A stretch of 64,000 bases of DNA, taken from contig NC_067204.1 of NCBI RefSeq assembly GCF_026262505.1, forward strand, positions 7,597,797 through 7,661,796, in the 5' to 3' direction. Below are positions 28,270-36,179 of the stretch, piece by piece (position 1 is the first letter of the stretch; the number at the start of each line of letters is the position of its first letter). The position numbers were made by a program, and so were the translations under genes. Source of the stretch: Trichomonas vaginalis G3. Taxonomy: Eukaryota > Parabasalia > Trichomonadida > Trichomonadidae. Under the pieces are notes generated by a model. That model did not search any database, was not told where the DNA came from, and was given only the letters and a program-made list of their open reading frames with translations.

Positions 28270-28854
28270 ATGTACGCTGAGTTTGTTGGAGAAGACCGTT
28301 GGGAAACTTGTTTGTTAGATGAGAAATATGAAATTCACTGTTGTGAGTCATTTGAAGTCAGAAAAAAAGAGACAAAAAGAGTTTTAAGCGAATGGGAGGG
28401 GAATAAAGGATATGCTCTTATGAAGATGGGTGGGAAACGCTATCTTAAACATATTGTCATTGCAACTCATTTTATACCGAACCCTAACAATCTACCCTTT
28501 GTAGACCATATAAACCGTATAAGAAACGACAATAGACTTGAAAACTTACGTTGGGTCACTTGTTCTGAAAACAATAAGAACAAGGGTAGATTTAGAGATA
28601 TTGTATTCGAATTTGTCGACGAACTAGAAGATGAAACAATTGAAATTACAGACTATGGCAAGCATACGTTTGAGTTTTACTACTATAGCGAAGAACAGGA
28701 CTCTTTCTACCTTTATACCGGCGTAAACTATAGAAAATTACAAGTATATTTTACTAAGGATGGCTGTGCTCATGTAAACGCTAGAGATACAGATGGAAAA
28801 CACGTTCATATATTTCTCAACAAATTCAAGAAGCTATATGGCATACCATTTTAA
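28270..28854 (+). CDS. HNH endonuclease-like protein, 194 aa
   Basis: Residues 1-105 form a homing-endonuclease-like recognition plus HNH module, with VIATHFIPNPNNLPFVDHIN and NDNRLENLRWVTCSENN giving the H-x-N-x8-14-N-x2-NL-W signature. Residues 115-190 are a second domain (IEITDYGKHTFEFYYY, INARDTDGKHVHI-like) related to the whole 106-residue protein at 58729-59049. This is therefore a two-domain fusion, and one half occurs alone in the other Maverick type. A nuclease role in mobility or recombination is inferred. Confidence 0.75.
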   Translation: MYAEFVGEDRWETCLLDEKYEIHCCESFEVRKKETKRVLSEWEGNKGYALMKMGGKRYLKHIVIATHFIPNPNNLPFVDHINRIRNDNRLENLRWVTCSENNKNKGRFRDIVFEFVDELEDETIEITDYGKHTFEFYYYSEEQDSFYLYTGVNYRKLQVYFTKDGCAHVNARDTDGKHVHIFLNKFKKLYGIPF

Positions 28855-28891
28855 AACGTTTTTTAAAACAATATATTTTTACATATATTAA

Positions 28892-29752
28892 ATGCTTCAG
28901 GTTGAAAAACAAAGAACAAAAGTAGTAGATACAAAACCGTTAGACTATATCTTTACAAATGCTGGTAGGACAATATCAGATGAAGAAATTTCATCCCGAG
29001 TATACAGGTTTGACTATCCAATTCGTTGGCTTCAAAGTCCTTCAGATGCAAAGGCAATAGGATTTAGAAGAGTTTTGTTTTCAAAAAGAACTAACGCATT
29101 TATGTTCGCAGTATATTTTCATGGGCAATATAAAGGTCCTAATGGTCTAATAGACAAATTTGACGAAATGAGAATCTTTACAATTCGTTCAGACGAAAGT
29201 CTTGAGAAAACTCTAAATGACTTTCAAACTCAAATAAACAAATACTACTGGGAATTTCAAGAAAAATACGACTCTTTACTAAATGGAACATACTATCTAA
29301 AACTAGAATACAACAAGATGAATTCCACCGTTTCATTTCAAAGGATTGAAATTAACCCTCCAAGAAGTACAGAGTTTTTATTTTGGGAAGTAGACAAACG
29401 TTCTTGGGCACAATTTCTTCGGTTACTAAACCAGAACGAACCATTGCCACCTGACGGTCCGTTTAAATTTATACGTCCACCAGCAGATTTGACAGTTTAT
29501 AGAAACGTGTTTGACCCTCAAAATGTTATGTGTCATGCAAGTTTCAGTTCAAGCAACAATAGTTTTCTATGTATCGGTAAGGACTTTTATGACTTTGCTT
29601 CTAAATTCTACGAACCACCTAGTAACAGTTTCTCTGACTTTCAAGTTTGGTTCACAACAAACGGTGTGCAACATATTATTCCATTGTACTATGACTTTTA
29701 TCTCGAATTGTCTTTCATATACAACTACGGAAAAGTGCTGAAAAAGTATTGA
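28892..29752 (+). CDS. Candidate minor capsid/penton-like protein, 286 aa (intact-looking)
   Basis: This is the best-preserved member of a family with four other copies in the window (13721, 21440, 56967 and the damaged 47.2-47.9 kb copy). Conserved boxes are YRFDYPIRWLQSPSDAKAIG at about 43-65, a beta-rich middle, FDPQNVMCHASFSSSNNSFL at about 205-228, and SDFQVWFTT followed by IIPLYYDFYLELSFIYNY at the end. Alternating beta-strand character suits a jelly-roll-like fold, but this is inference. Copies sit beside the fibre gene elsewhere; here it follows HNH, so it is an additional paralogue. Confidence 0.6.
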   Translation: MLQVEKQRTKVVDTKPLDYIFTNAGRTISDEEISSRVYRFDYPIRWLQSPSDAKAIGFRRVLFSKRTNAFMFAVYFHGQYKGPNGLIDKFDEMRIFTIRSDESLEKTLNDFQTQINKYYWEFQEKYDSLLNGTYYLKLEYNKMNSTVSFQRIEINPPRSTEFLFWEVDKRSWAQFLRLLNQNEPLPPDGPFKFIRPPADLTVYRNVFDPQNVMCHASFSSSNNSFLCIGKDFYDFASKFYEPPSNSFSDFQVWFTTNGVQHIIPLYYDFYLELSFIYNYGKVLKKY

Positions 29753-29759
29753 AAAATAT

Positions 29760-30000
29760 ATTTTAGGGTAGATGGGTATATCTAACCTCTTTTCTACCCT
29801 CTTTTCTACCCTCTTGAATTTTCATGAATTTCATACAGAAAATGCTTGTTTTGAGGTCGAGCCACTTTTGGCTCCACCGTATTCTTTCAACCAAAACTCA
29901 TGAATTCAGCAAAAATAATGTTTAGGGTAGATGGGTATATCTAACCTCATTTCTAACCTCTTTTCTACCCTCTTGAATTTTCATGAATTTTCCCGAAATA
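29760..30000. repeat. GGGTAGA hairpin repeats, two copies
   Basis: Two copies of the unit TTTAGGGTAGATGGGTATAT-CTAACC followed by CTCTTTTCTACCC runs lie here (29765-29820 and 29930-29995). Each can fold as GGGTAGAT...ATCTAACC. Between them is a perfect hairpin GAGCCA-CTTT-TGGCTC (29859-29874). The second copy precedes the KilA-N gene. Confidence 0.7.
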
Positions 30001-30054
30001 AAAAATAAAACTAACTTTATTTTTTTATTTTTTATTTTGTATGTAAGGACAGAT

Positions 30055-30717
30055 ATGTCAGTCGAAGCAAAAACGTTCACGAACAAATATAATGGCGAAA
30101 CATTCACAAAAGGCACTTATAACGGTATTGAAGTCTTACGTAGAGACAAGGATGGTTATATAAATGCAACAAATATGTGTCAGCAGTTTAGGAAAGACTT
30201 TAGAAAGTTGTTGGAAAATAAGTCCTGGGAAGAGTATTATAAGTCATTTTGTGAAGAATATACCAACCGGAAGAATTTCGACGGTTGCTTTTTATACAAA
30301 ATTCATGCAGGAATTCCGGATGAAATCAAACAGGTTAGAGGAACGTATGTAGACCCAAGACTTCTAAACTATATAGCAATGTGGGCTTCTCCAAAATATT
30401 GTATAGCAGTTGGAAAAATTATGGACTCCATAGACAAGAAAGTTCATGAGAAATTAGATGAAGAAGAACTTGAAGATACAGTAGAGAATGCTAAACCTTT
30501 GTTCGAAGAAGAAGTTAGAAAAATGTGCGAAAAACAAATAGAACATGAACGTGAGATATGTTATGGTTATAGAGATTCTCCATACGAACTAGACCAATGG
30601 GAACAAGAAGATTTAAAGAGAGAATTTAGAGAATATGAACTCGCCAAGATAGCATTAGAAGCTGCAGAAAAGAAGTTAAAAGTTTGGGGTCGTTTTGTAC
30701 AAAAATATTGTGAGTAA
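30055..30717 (+). CDS. KilA-N domain protein, 220 aa
   Basis: KilA-N is a DNA-binding domain common in large DNA viruses and phages. Here the hallmarks are DGYINATNMCQQF (about residues 36-48), KSWEEYYKSF, and RGTYVDPRLLNYIAMWASPK (about 98-118). The C-terminal 90 residues are acidic and helical. The start at 30055 is chosen because TTTTGTATGTAAGGACAGAT ahead of it is repeated almost exactly before the second KilA-N gene (33040). A regulatory or replication role is likely but not shown. Frame whole. Confidence 0.8.
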   Translation: MSVEAKTFTNKYNGETFTKGTYNGIEVLRRDKDGYINATNMCQQFRKDFRKLLENKSWEEYYKSFCEEYTNRKNFDGCFLYKIHAGIPDEIKQVRGTYVDPRLLNYIAMWASPKYCIAVGKIMDSIDKKVHEKLDEEELEDTVENAKPLFEEEVRKMCEKQIEHEREICYGYRDSPYELDQWEQEDLKREFREYELAKIALEAAEKKLKVWGRFVQKYCE

Positions 30718-30734
30718 ATGAACCATTTATTTTT

Positions 30735-31075
30735 ATTGAATTCAGCACAAAATAATGTTTAGGGTAGATGGGTATATCTAACCTCTTTTCTACCCTCTTT
30801 TCTACCCTCTTGAATTTTCATGAATTTCATCGTAAATGTTTTGTCGAAACTTCTTCATCGTAAATGTTTTGTCGAAACTTCTTCATCGTAAATGTTTTGT
30901 CGAAACTTCTTCTTCGTAAATGTTTTGTCAAAACTTCTTCGTAAATGTTTTGTCAAGACTTCATCGTAATGAGCGTAAATGACCCAAAAATAATGTTTAG
31001 GGTAGATGGGTATATCTAACCTCTTTTCTACCCTCTTTTCTACCCTCTTGAATTTTCATGAATTTTCCCGAAATA
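30735..31075. repeat. Hairpin repeats and 25/28-bp iterons, forward orientation
   Basis: Two GGGTAGATGGGTATATCTAA units bracket a run of about five direct repeats of CGTAAATGTTTTGTCRAAAC plus TTCTT (30830-30970). The run is a mixture of 28- and 25-bp spacings. The whole block is the inverted counterpart of the array at 32045-32940 across the gene between them. Confidence 0.8.
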
Positions 31076-31129
31076 AAAAATAAAGTTAGTTTTTTTTAAA
31101 AAAATATTTTTTATTTTTATTGTAAGAAC

Positions 31130-32044
31130 ATGTTAGCAACAACAGCACCAAACTCGTTAGTCATGAACCCAACTTCAATGTTAGTAGAGATGAAAAGCTT
31201 CATTCCTTCTTCATATACTTTCGAAACAGAAATCCAGAAGATAAAGCAAGAACTTCTCCAAGGAGATTTAGATTGCACTGCAAAAGATGAAACAGATGAA
31301 GAATATCTTTATGAAATGCAGGATATTATTGACCATTTACCTAAACTTCCTGAAATCCAACAACAAAAGCTTACTATTCCAGAATTCGATGAAATAGAAG
31401 TCAAAGCAACTGACTCAGTAGAAATAAAGAAGTTCATACGAAAGGTTAACTATGAGTTTCTTGGATTTCATTGCAACCACAAAGTCATGGACAAAGATTG
31501 CGATATGGTATATAAGAACATCTCTGACATATACAAATCTGGGGAGTTTAAGACCTACGACAACTTTGTTTCGTTAGTTGCTGAATGTGTATGGCAGATA
31601 AGAGATAAAGATAGAAGAGGTAAGATATGGAATGAACAGATAAAACCCGCAACTTTTGAGTTAAAGAGAGCAATTGACGCCTTGGTTGTTTTAGCAGGTA
31701 AGGTTTCAGAATATAACGCAAAAATGAACCCACAATGTTCTAAATGTAAAGCAGCAATGAGGAAATATAACTACTCCGTCAAAGAGATAGAACGTATGCG
31801 AAACGACTATGCTGACTTAAAGAGGGAGGCAGAGAAACCAGCAGAAGATAAAATGGACATGTTGACATTTCTAAACAAAAACTATCCAACAGCTGACGAT
31901 TTCCTTCTTTCAGATGTCAAGAAGAAATATAAAGAAACCTTCGGCATTGTTAAAACATTTGATATATTAACTGAAGAAATAGAAGCTACGAAATTGTTTA
32001 GAATTTCACGAATTCACAATGTTTACCATGTAAAACGCTTATAA
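31130..32044 (+). CDS. Conserved Maverick protein of unknown function, 304 aa
   Basis: Largely helical. Residues 1-30 have a Thr/Ser/Met leader, and 60-110 are acidic. From about 95 onward comes the conserved part VEIKKFIRKVNYEFLGFHCN, with a CSKCKAA pair of cysteines near 203-206 and a coiled coil near 215-235. Relatives are at 1-175 (N-terminal part, cut by the window) and 48017-48607 (5'-truncated). No catalytic motif is seen. The gene lies exactly between inverted iteron arrays, so it may be tied to them (for example as a repeat-binding protein); that is speculation. Frame whole. Confidence 0.65.
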   Translation: MLATTAPNSLVMNPTSMLVEMKSFIPSSYTFETEIQKIKQELLQGDLDCTAKDETDEEYLYEMQDIIDHLPKLPEIQQQKLTIPEFDEIEVKATDSVEIKKFIRKVNYEFLGFHCNHKVMDKDCDMVYKNISDIYKSGEFKTYDNFVSLVAECVWQIRDKDRRGKIWNEQIKPATFELKRAIDALVVLAGKVSEYNAKMNPQCSKCKAAMRKYNYSVKEIERMRNDYADLKREAEKPAEDKMDMLTFLNKNYPTADDFLLSDVKKKYKETFGIVKTFDILTEEIEATKLFRISRIHNVYHVKRL

Positions 32045-32960
32045 AATAACTGGGGTAGAAAAGAGGGTAGATATCAGGTTAGATATACCCATCTACCCTA
32101 AACATTATTTTTGGGTCATTTACGCTCATTACGAAGAAGAAGTTTTGACAAAACATATACGATGAAATCATGACAAAACATTTACGAAGAAGTCTTGACA
32201 AAACATATACGATGAAATCATGACAAAACATATACGATGAAATCATGACAAAACATATACGATGAAATCATGACAAAACATATACGATGAAATCATGACA
32301 AAACATATACGATGAAATCATGACAAAACATTAATATATAAAATTCATGAAAATTCAAGAGGGTAGAAAAGAGGGTAGAAATGAGGTTAGAAAACAGGTT
32401 AGATATACCCATCTACCCTAAATTATATTTTTGGGTCATTTACGCTCATTACGAAGAAGTCTTGACAAAACATTTACGAAGAAGTCATGACAAAACATTT
32501 ACGAAGAAGTCATGACAAAACATTTACGAAGAAGTCTTGACAAAACATTTACGAAGAAGTCTTGACAAAACATTAATATATAAAATTCATGAAAATTCAA
32601 GAGGGTAGAAAAGAGGGTAGAAATGAGGTTAGAAAACAGGTTAGATATACCCATCTACCCTAAACATTATTTTTGGGTCATTTACGCTCATTACGAAGAA
32701 GTCTTGACAAAATATTTACGAAGAAGTCATGACAAAACATTTACGAAGAAGTCTTGACAAAACATTTACGAAGAAGTCTTGACAAAACATTTACGAAGAA
32801 GTCATGACAAAACATTTACGAAGAAGTCTTGACAAAACATTAATATATAAAATTCATGAAAATTCAAGAGGGTAGAAAAGAGGGTAGAAAAGAGGGTAGA
32901 AAAGAGGTTAGATATACCCATCTACCCTAAATTATATTTTTATTGAATTCAGCAACAAAT
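32045..32960. repeat. Higher-order iteron array, four blocks
   Basis: Four blocks each begin with GAGGGTAGAAAAGAGGG-type runs and the hairpin half TTAGATATACCCATCTACCC (at 32079, 32399, 32641 and 32908). Then follows GGGTCATTTACGCTCATTACG, then 3-7 direct copies of a 25-bp iteron (ACGAAGAAGTCTTGACAAAA plus CATTT, or the ATACGATGAAATCATGAC variant), then TATAAAATTCATGAAAATTC. Block spacings of 320, 242 and 267 bp differ by roughly whole iterons, so blocks vary by iteron number. Confidence 0.9.
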
Positions 32961-33039
32961 TTCATGAATTTCCTTAAGATAGAAAAAATAAAGTTAATTT
33001 TATTTTTTTTATTTTTTTATTTTGTATGTAAAGACAGAT

Positions 33040-33819
33040 ATGTCAACAACAGAGAACACAACAACAGTTATAGTCCATGAAGCTATAAATGAAGAATATG
33101 AGTGGGTTCAGTTTAACAAACAACTCCGTCTCATTCGTTCGGTCAAAGACGATATGTACCAAATGCAAAGTATTTTGACAGCATGTGCTACACCAGATAC
33201 CAAACACGCAGACGATTGGTTTGAATTAAATAGCACTCATGAACTCCTCAGTGAGTTTGAACATGTAGAACTTAAAAAGATGTACCAAGACAGACAAAAC
33301 TTACCATCACATCTAAAAGGTATATATGTTCATAAGTTCCTAGTTAGTTCAATAGCAATGTGGGCTTCACCTCGTTATGCAATCTACATACTTATGCTAC
33401 TTGACGAACTTTGTACAAAGCAGAGAGAAGATATGATGAAAGAAGACAAAAGCATTCAGAAAAGAATACCACGTTCGGTACCAAAAGGAAAGGAAAAGAA
33501 CTATAAGTATATGATTTATACTGAAGAGATGGAAAATGAAGAAGACAGAGATATGGTTATGTTGCATTTAGTCAGAAGAAACAACAAAAGCTTTTACGAC
33601 CTTGCTAAGATTTACAAATCTGACAGAAATTGGTTCTATCGCGAAAACTTACCGATTTCAATGACACCAAATGAAGATGTGAAACAAATAGTTCAAGATA
33701 CGTTACCTCAAACACACTATGATATGAAAGGTTGTACAATTCTTACCTTCAAAGAAGACTTACCGCTACTGAAGGAAAAAATAACAGAGTATTTTGACAA
33801 CTTCAAACAAGTAGGGTAG
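33040..33819 (+). CDS. KilA-N/MSV199-like protein with C-terminal viral domain, 259 aa
   Basis: The N-terminal half holds a diverged KilA-N-like domain (ending KGIYVHKFLVSSIAMWASPR, about residues 90-110, matching TYVDPRLLNYIAMWAS in the 30055 protein). The C-terminal half (NYKYMIYTEEMENEEDRDMV onward) resembles the DUF3627-type domain that follows such domains in poxvirus and iridovirus proteins. The leader TTTTGTATGTAAAGACAGAT is shared with 30055, so the two genes probably arose by duplication with their promoter. DNA binding is expected. Frame whole. Confidence 0.7.
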   Translation: MSTTENTTTVIVHEAINEEYEWVQFNKQLRLIRSVKDDMYQMQSILTACATPDTKHADDWFELNSTHELLSEFEHVELKKMYQDRQNLPSHLKGIYVHKFLVSSIAMWASPRYAIYILMLLDELCTKQREDMMKEDKSIQKRIPRSVPKGKEKNYKYMIYTEEMENEEDRDMVMLHLVRRNNKSFYDLAKIYKSDRNWFYRENLPISMTPNEDVKQIVQDTLPQTHYDMKGCTILTFKEDLPLLKEKITEYFDNFKQVG

Positions 33820-33833
33820 ATGAACCATTTATT

Positions 33834-34209
33834 TTTCAAGCTTGACTTCAGATGGCTCAAGTAGCTCAATTAGGTAAATTGCCTCGTCAAATCCTTCTGG
33901 CATTCCGAGTCCTTCCATCCGACATTCCAAGTCCTTCCTTCCGACATTCCAAGTTCTTCCCGACAACAGGAAGAACTCTTCCTTCCGACAGGAAAAAATT
34001 TTCCTTCCAACTGGAAAAAAATTTCCTGACAACTGGAAAAAAATTTCCTGTTGTTCGTCCGTAAACCATTCAAATTTTCGAAAATTGAGAACTTTTTGGT
34101 CGAACTTCAGGAAAAAAATTTCCCGACAACTGGAAAAAAATTTCCCGACAACTGGAAAAGTTTTTCCTTCCAACAGGAAAAGTTCTTCCTTCCGACAGGA
34201 CACAAACGA
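33834..34209. repeat. 22-bp repeat block, inverted copy of 1400-1740
   Basis: The same two-array arrangement as at 1417-1696, in the opposite orientation: units with GACAACTGGAAAAAAATTTC and units with CCTTCCGACAGGAAAA flank the core ATTTTCGAAAAT-like palindrome near 34075. Unit numbers differ from the first copy. The ends encode the starts of the same two genes as in the first copy, so array plus gene starts moved together. Confidence 0.8.
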
Positions 34210-34287
34210 ATGTCCGACGTACCACCAACCGAGTCCATTCCAAAGCCAGAAGAACCGACAGCCCCAGCACCACAACAGACTTACTAA
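34210..34287 (+). pseudogene. Remnant of the Pro-rich gene, 25 codons
   Basis: It reads MSDVPPTESIPKPEEPTAPA and ends soon after; it matches the first 20 residues of 820-1398. It looks like the start of that gene carried along with the 22-bp block and then cut off. Confidence 0.6.
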
Positions 34288-34306
34288 GACTAAACACTTA
34301 CATTTT

Positions 34307-35182
34307 TCAAGCTTGACTTTTTACAATTTGAACTTTGTTTGCGTAGATATGAATTCTGAAAGAAGTATGAGGGTCTTGTATGACTTTGTACCTCCCCCAT
34401 AGTTCATGTCTGTCAAACTTACCTGCCATGGACTCTTTCATAAGTTCCATGAAATCGTCTTCGGACAATCCGGGGAAGAGTATAATATCAGTAAGTATTC
34501 TCTTTACATCCTTACTTAAACTCTTGGCTGTCTGTACACAAATGACAACTGAGATGTTAAAGTGTCTGAGCTTCTTAAGAATTCGACACATGTCTTGTTC
34601 TCTGTTCTTTAACAAAGGATGAGAAGCAAAGTCATCTAAGATAAGAAGACATCTATGAGGGTAGGTCTTCCAATCGTAAGATTGCAATTTCTTCGAAATG
34701 TATTCTATCTCTTTCTGTTTGTTTCTGAAGTGTTTCTTCTCTAATATTCTCTGCATTTCCTCATTTGGGTCTTTAAACTTAGAATTGACATACTCATTTA
34801 TAGCATTGTACTTCAAAACTCTTCTTTGGTACTTCTTTATCCAATCTAACAACTCAGAGTCTTTTATACATACTAACTTAGACTTTTTTATAATATCTTT
34901 GAACGAATTGACGGTTTGGTCAAATTGACCAGAAGTACTACAAATGACTACTAACTCATAGAATGGGTTCTTCTCATCTAGTTCTTGTTGTTGTGCAGCC
35001 ATTTTAAGATAAGTGAAAGTCTTACCCGACCCAGGTGGTGCGATTAGACCTGTTATACCATTCTGAGCAAATAAGAACTTGTCATGTATAGGCTTTATCT
35101 GAGCATTTTCTAACTTCCTCTTGTTCTTGTTTAAAACATTCTCAAATTTCTTGTCAATGTCAGCAAACTTTTTTTCTAACAT
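34307..35182 (-). CDS. A32/FtsK-HerA-type genome-packaging ATPase, about 291 aa
   Basis: A P-loop ATPase with Walker A GLIAPPGSGKT (about residue 47) and Walker B CLLILDDF (about residue 181), followed by VVICVQTAKSLSKDVKRIL, the sensor-like segment typical of poxvirus A32-like packaging ATPases found in Polintons. It would pump DNA into capsids. The start at 35182 (MLEKKFADID) is preferred because the longer open frame overlaps the divergent gene at 35219. A diverged second ATPase lies at 56064-56950. Frame whole. Confidence 0.8.
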   Translation of the reverse strand: MLEKKFADIDKKFENVLNKNKRKLENAQIKPIHDKFLFAQNGITGLIAPPGSGKTFTYLKMAAQQQELDEKNPFYELVVICSTSGQFDQTVNSFKDIIKKSKLVCIKDSELLDWIKKYQRRVLKYNAINEYVNSKFKDPNEEMQRILEKKHFRNKQKEIEYISKKLQSYDWKTYPHRCLLILDDFASHPLLKNREQDMCRILKKLRHFNISVVICVQTAKSLSKDVKRILTDIILFPGLSEDDFMELMKESMAGKFDRHELWGRYKVIQDPHTSFRIHIYANKVQIVKSQA

Positions 35183-35218
35183 ATTTTTAGAAAAATTAAA
35201 ATTTTTATCTTTTTGAAA
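35183..35218. promoter_or_regulatory. 36-bp bidirectional promoter
   Basis: The only sequence between the divergent starts of the ATPase and the 35219 gene is T/A-rich, with TTTTTATCTTTTTGAAA toward the right gene and TTTAATTTTTCTAAAAAT toward the left. It fits the T-rich leader class of these elements. Confidence 0.5.
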
Positions 35219-35665
35219 ATGTCTAGTGATTTCGCTATCTATATTCGAGACAAACTTTTTGACAGCAAAACATCTGTCGACCATAAAATCTTACATAGTG
35301 TAAACAAGAAAGGTGAATTTGTTCTAAAGTTCTGTTTCTGGGAATATGACAAGAACCATAAAACCTTAAGCAGAGAAGTCTTAAAATTTGTCAATGACAG
35401 ACTTGTTGACAGAGATGACACCGATTGGAAAGATGAAGTCCAACAAAAGTTCTTAGAATGCAAAGAAGACACATGCGCTGTTCTTGAAGATGAAATAGAA
35501 AACAGAATAGATGAGCTATTAAAGGACAAAGAACTTTTACAGAAATATGGTTCTGAGAAATTTGACATAACTCCACCAGAAAAGAAGAAGAAGAGAGAAA
35601 AGAAGGAAGGGAGAGTAGAAGAGAAGAAAGAACCAGTTCCAGAGAAGGGGAGATATGACATGTAA
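35219..35665 (+). CDS. Charged hypothetical protein, 148 aa
   Basis: The N-terminal 110 residues look folded and helical (FWEYDKNHKTLSREVLKFVN, LEDEIENRIDELLKDKELLQ). The last 35 residues are a Lys/Glu-rich basic tail (EKKKKREKKEGRVEEKKE). No family recognised. It is divergent from the ATPase and convergent with 35682-36101, 16 bases apart. A DNA-binding or core role would suit the tail but is not shown. Confidence 0.6.
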   Translation: MSSDFAIYIRDKLFDSKTSVDHKILHSVNKKGEFVLKFCFWEYDKNHKTLSREVLKFVNDRLVDRDDTDWKDEVQQKFLECKEDTCAVLEDEIENRIDELLKDKELLQKYGSEKFDITPPEKKKKREKKEGRVEEKKEPVPEKGRYDM

Positions 35666-35681
35666 AAATAAAATTTTATTT

Positions 35682-36101
35682 TTAGAACATTTCTGGGTCA
35701 ATGTCAATGTTCTCTTCCTCTTTAGGAGCAAACACTGGTTTAGACTCTAATAGCTTCTTACCCAATTTACCTTGAACTTCTACAACTTTAGACTCATAAT
35801 ATTCATAGTCGTCTGCTTTCTTTGGTTCATAAGGTATAACAAGTTTGTATGCTTTGCCTTCTTTAAGGTTTGAAAACCTTCTGTCAAAACTTTCTTTGAC
35901 TGTTAACAAACCTTCTATGTCTAAGTCTTCAAAAGTTGCACCACTTTTTCTAACAACAGCAAACTTAACTGGTGCAATGTTCCAAACTTTGTCAAATGTA
36001 GACTTTTCAAAATTATAGAAGTAAACATTCAAATATGCGAATGGAGCTAACTTATCTTTGACTTCTGTCATGTACTTATTTACTGAGATGAATTTTGCCA
36101 T
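35682..36101 (-). CDS. Hypothetical beta-rich protein, 139 aa
   Basis: The first 110 residues alternate beta-strand and polar residues (LNVYFYNFEKSTFDKVWNI, APVKFAVVRKSG, AYKLVIPYEPKK), suggesting a small beta-barrel such as an OB fold. The tail is acidic (KEEENIDIDPEMF). Small beta-barrels with acidic tails beside helicase and polymerase genes are often single-strand DNA-binding proteins. That is an inference from shape and position only. The promoter side has ATCCGATAGAAAAG before the ATG. Confidence 0.5.
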   Translation of the reverse strand: MAKFISVNKYMTEVKDKLAPFAYLNVYFYNFEKSTFDKVWNIAPVKFAVVRKSGATFEDLDIEGLLTVKESFDRRFSNLKEGKAYKLVIPYEPKKADDYEYYESKVVEVQGKLGKKLLESKPVFAPKEEENIDIDPEMF

Positions 36102-36179
36102 CTTTTCTATCGGATAAAAAAATATTTTTTTTAAATTTACTCAAAAAATTTTTCTTTGTATATACGCCGTTCTGTATGT

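Noticed and set aside
30035-30060. GTATGT...ACAG before the KilA-N starts as a possible intron
   Set aside because: The gap is only about 14 bases and lacks the ACTAACACACAG 3' signal of T. vaginalis introns.
32100-32870. Regular 25-bp repeats as a CRISPR-like array
   Set aside because: Units are contiguous with no unique spacers, and the host is a eukaryote.
35239-35661. A 140-codon minus-strand frame rich in Ser/Phe opposite 35219-35665
   Set aside because: It is the antisense of the Lys/Glu-rich tail and helix of the real gene.
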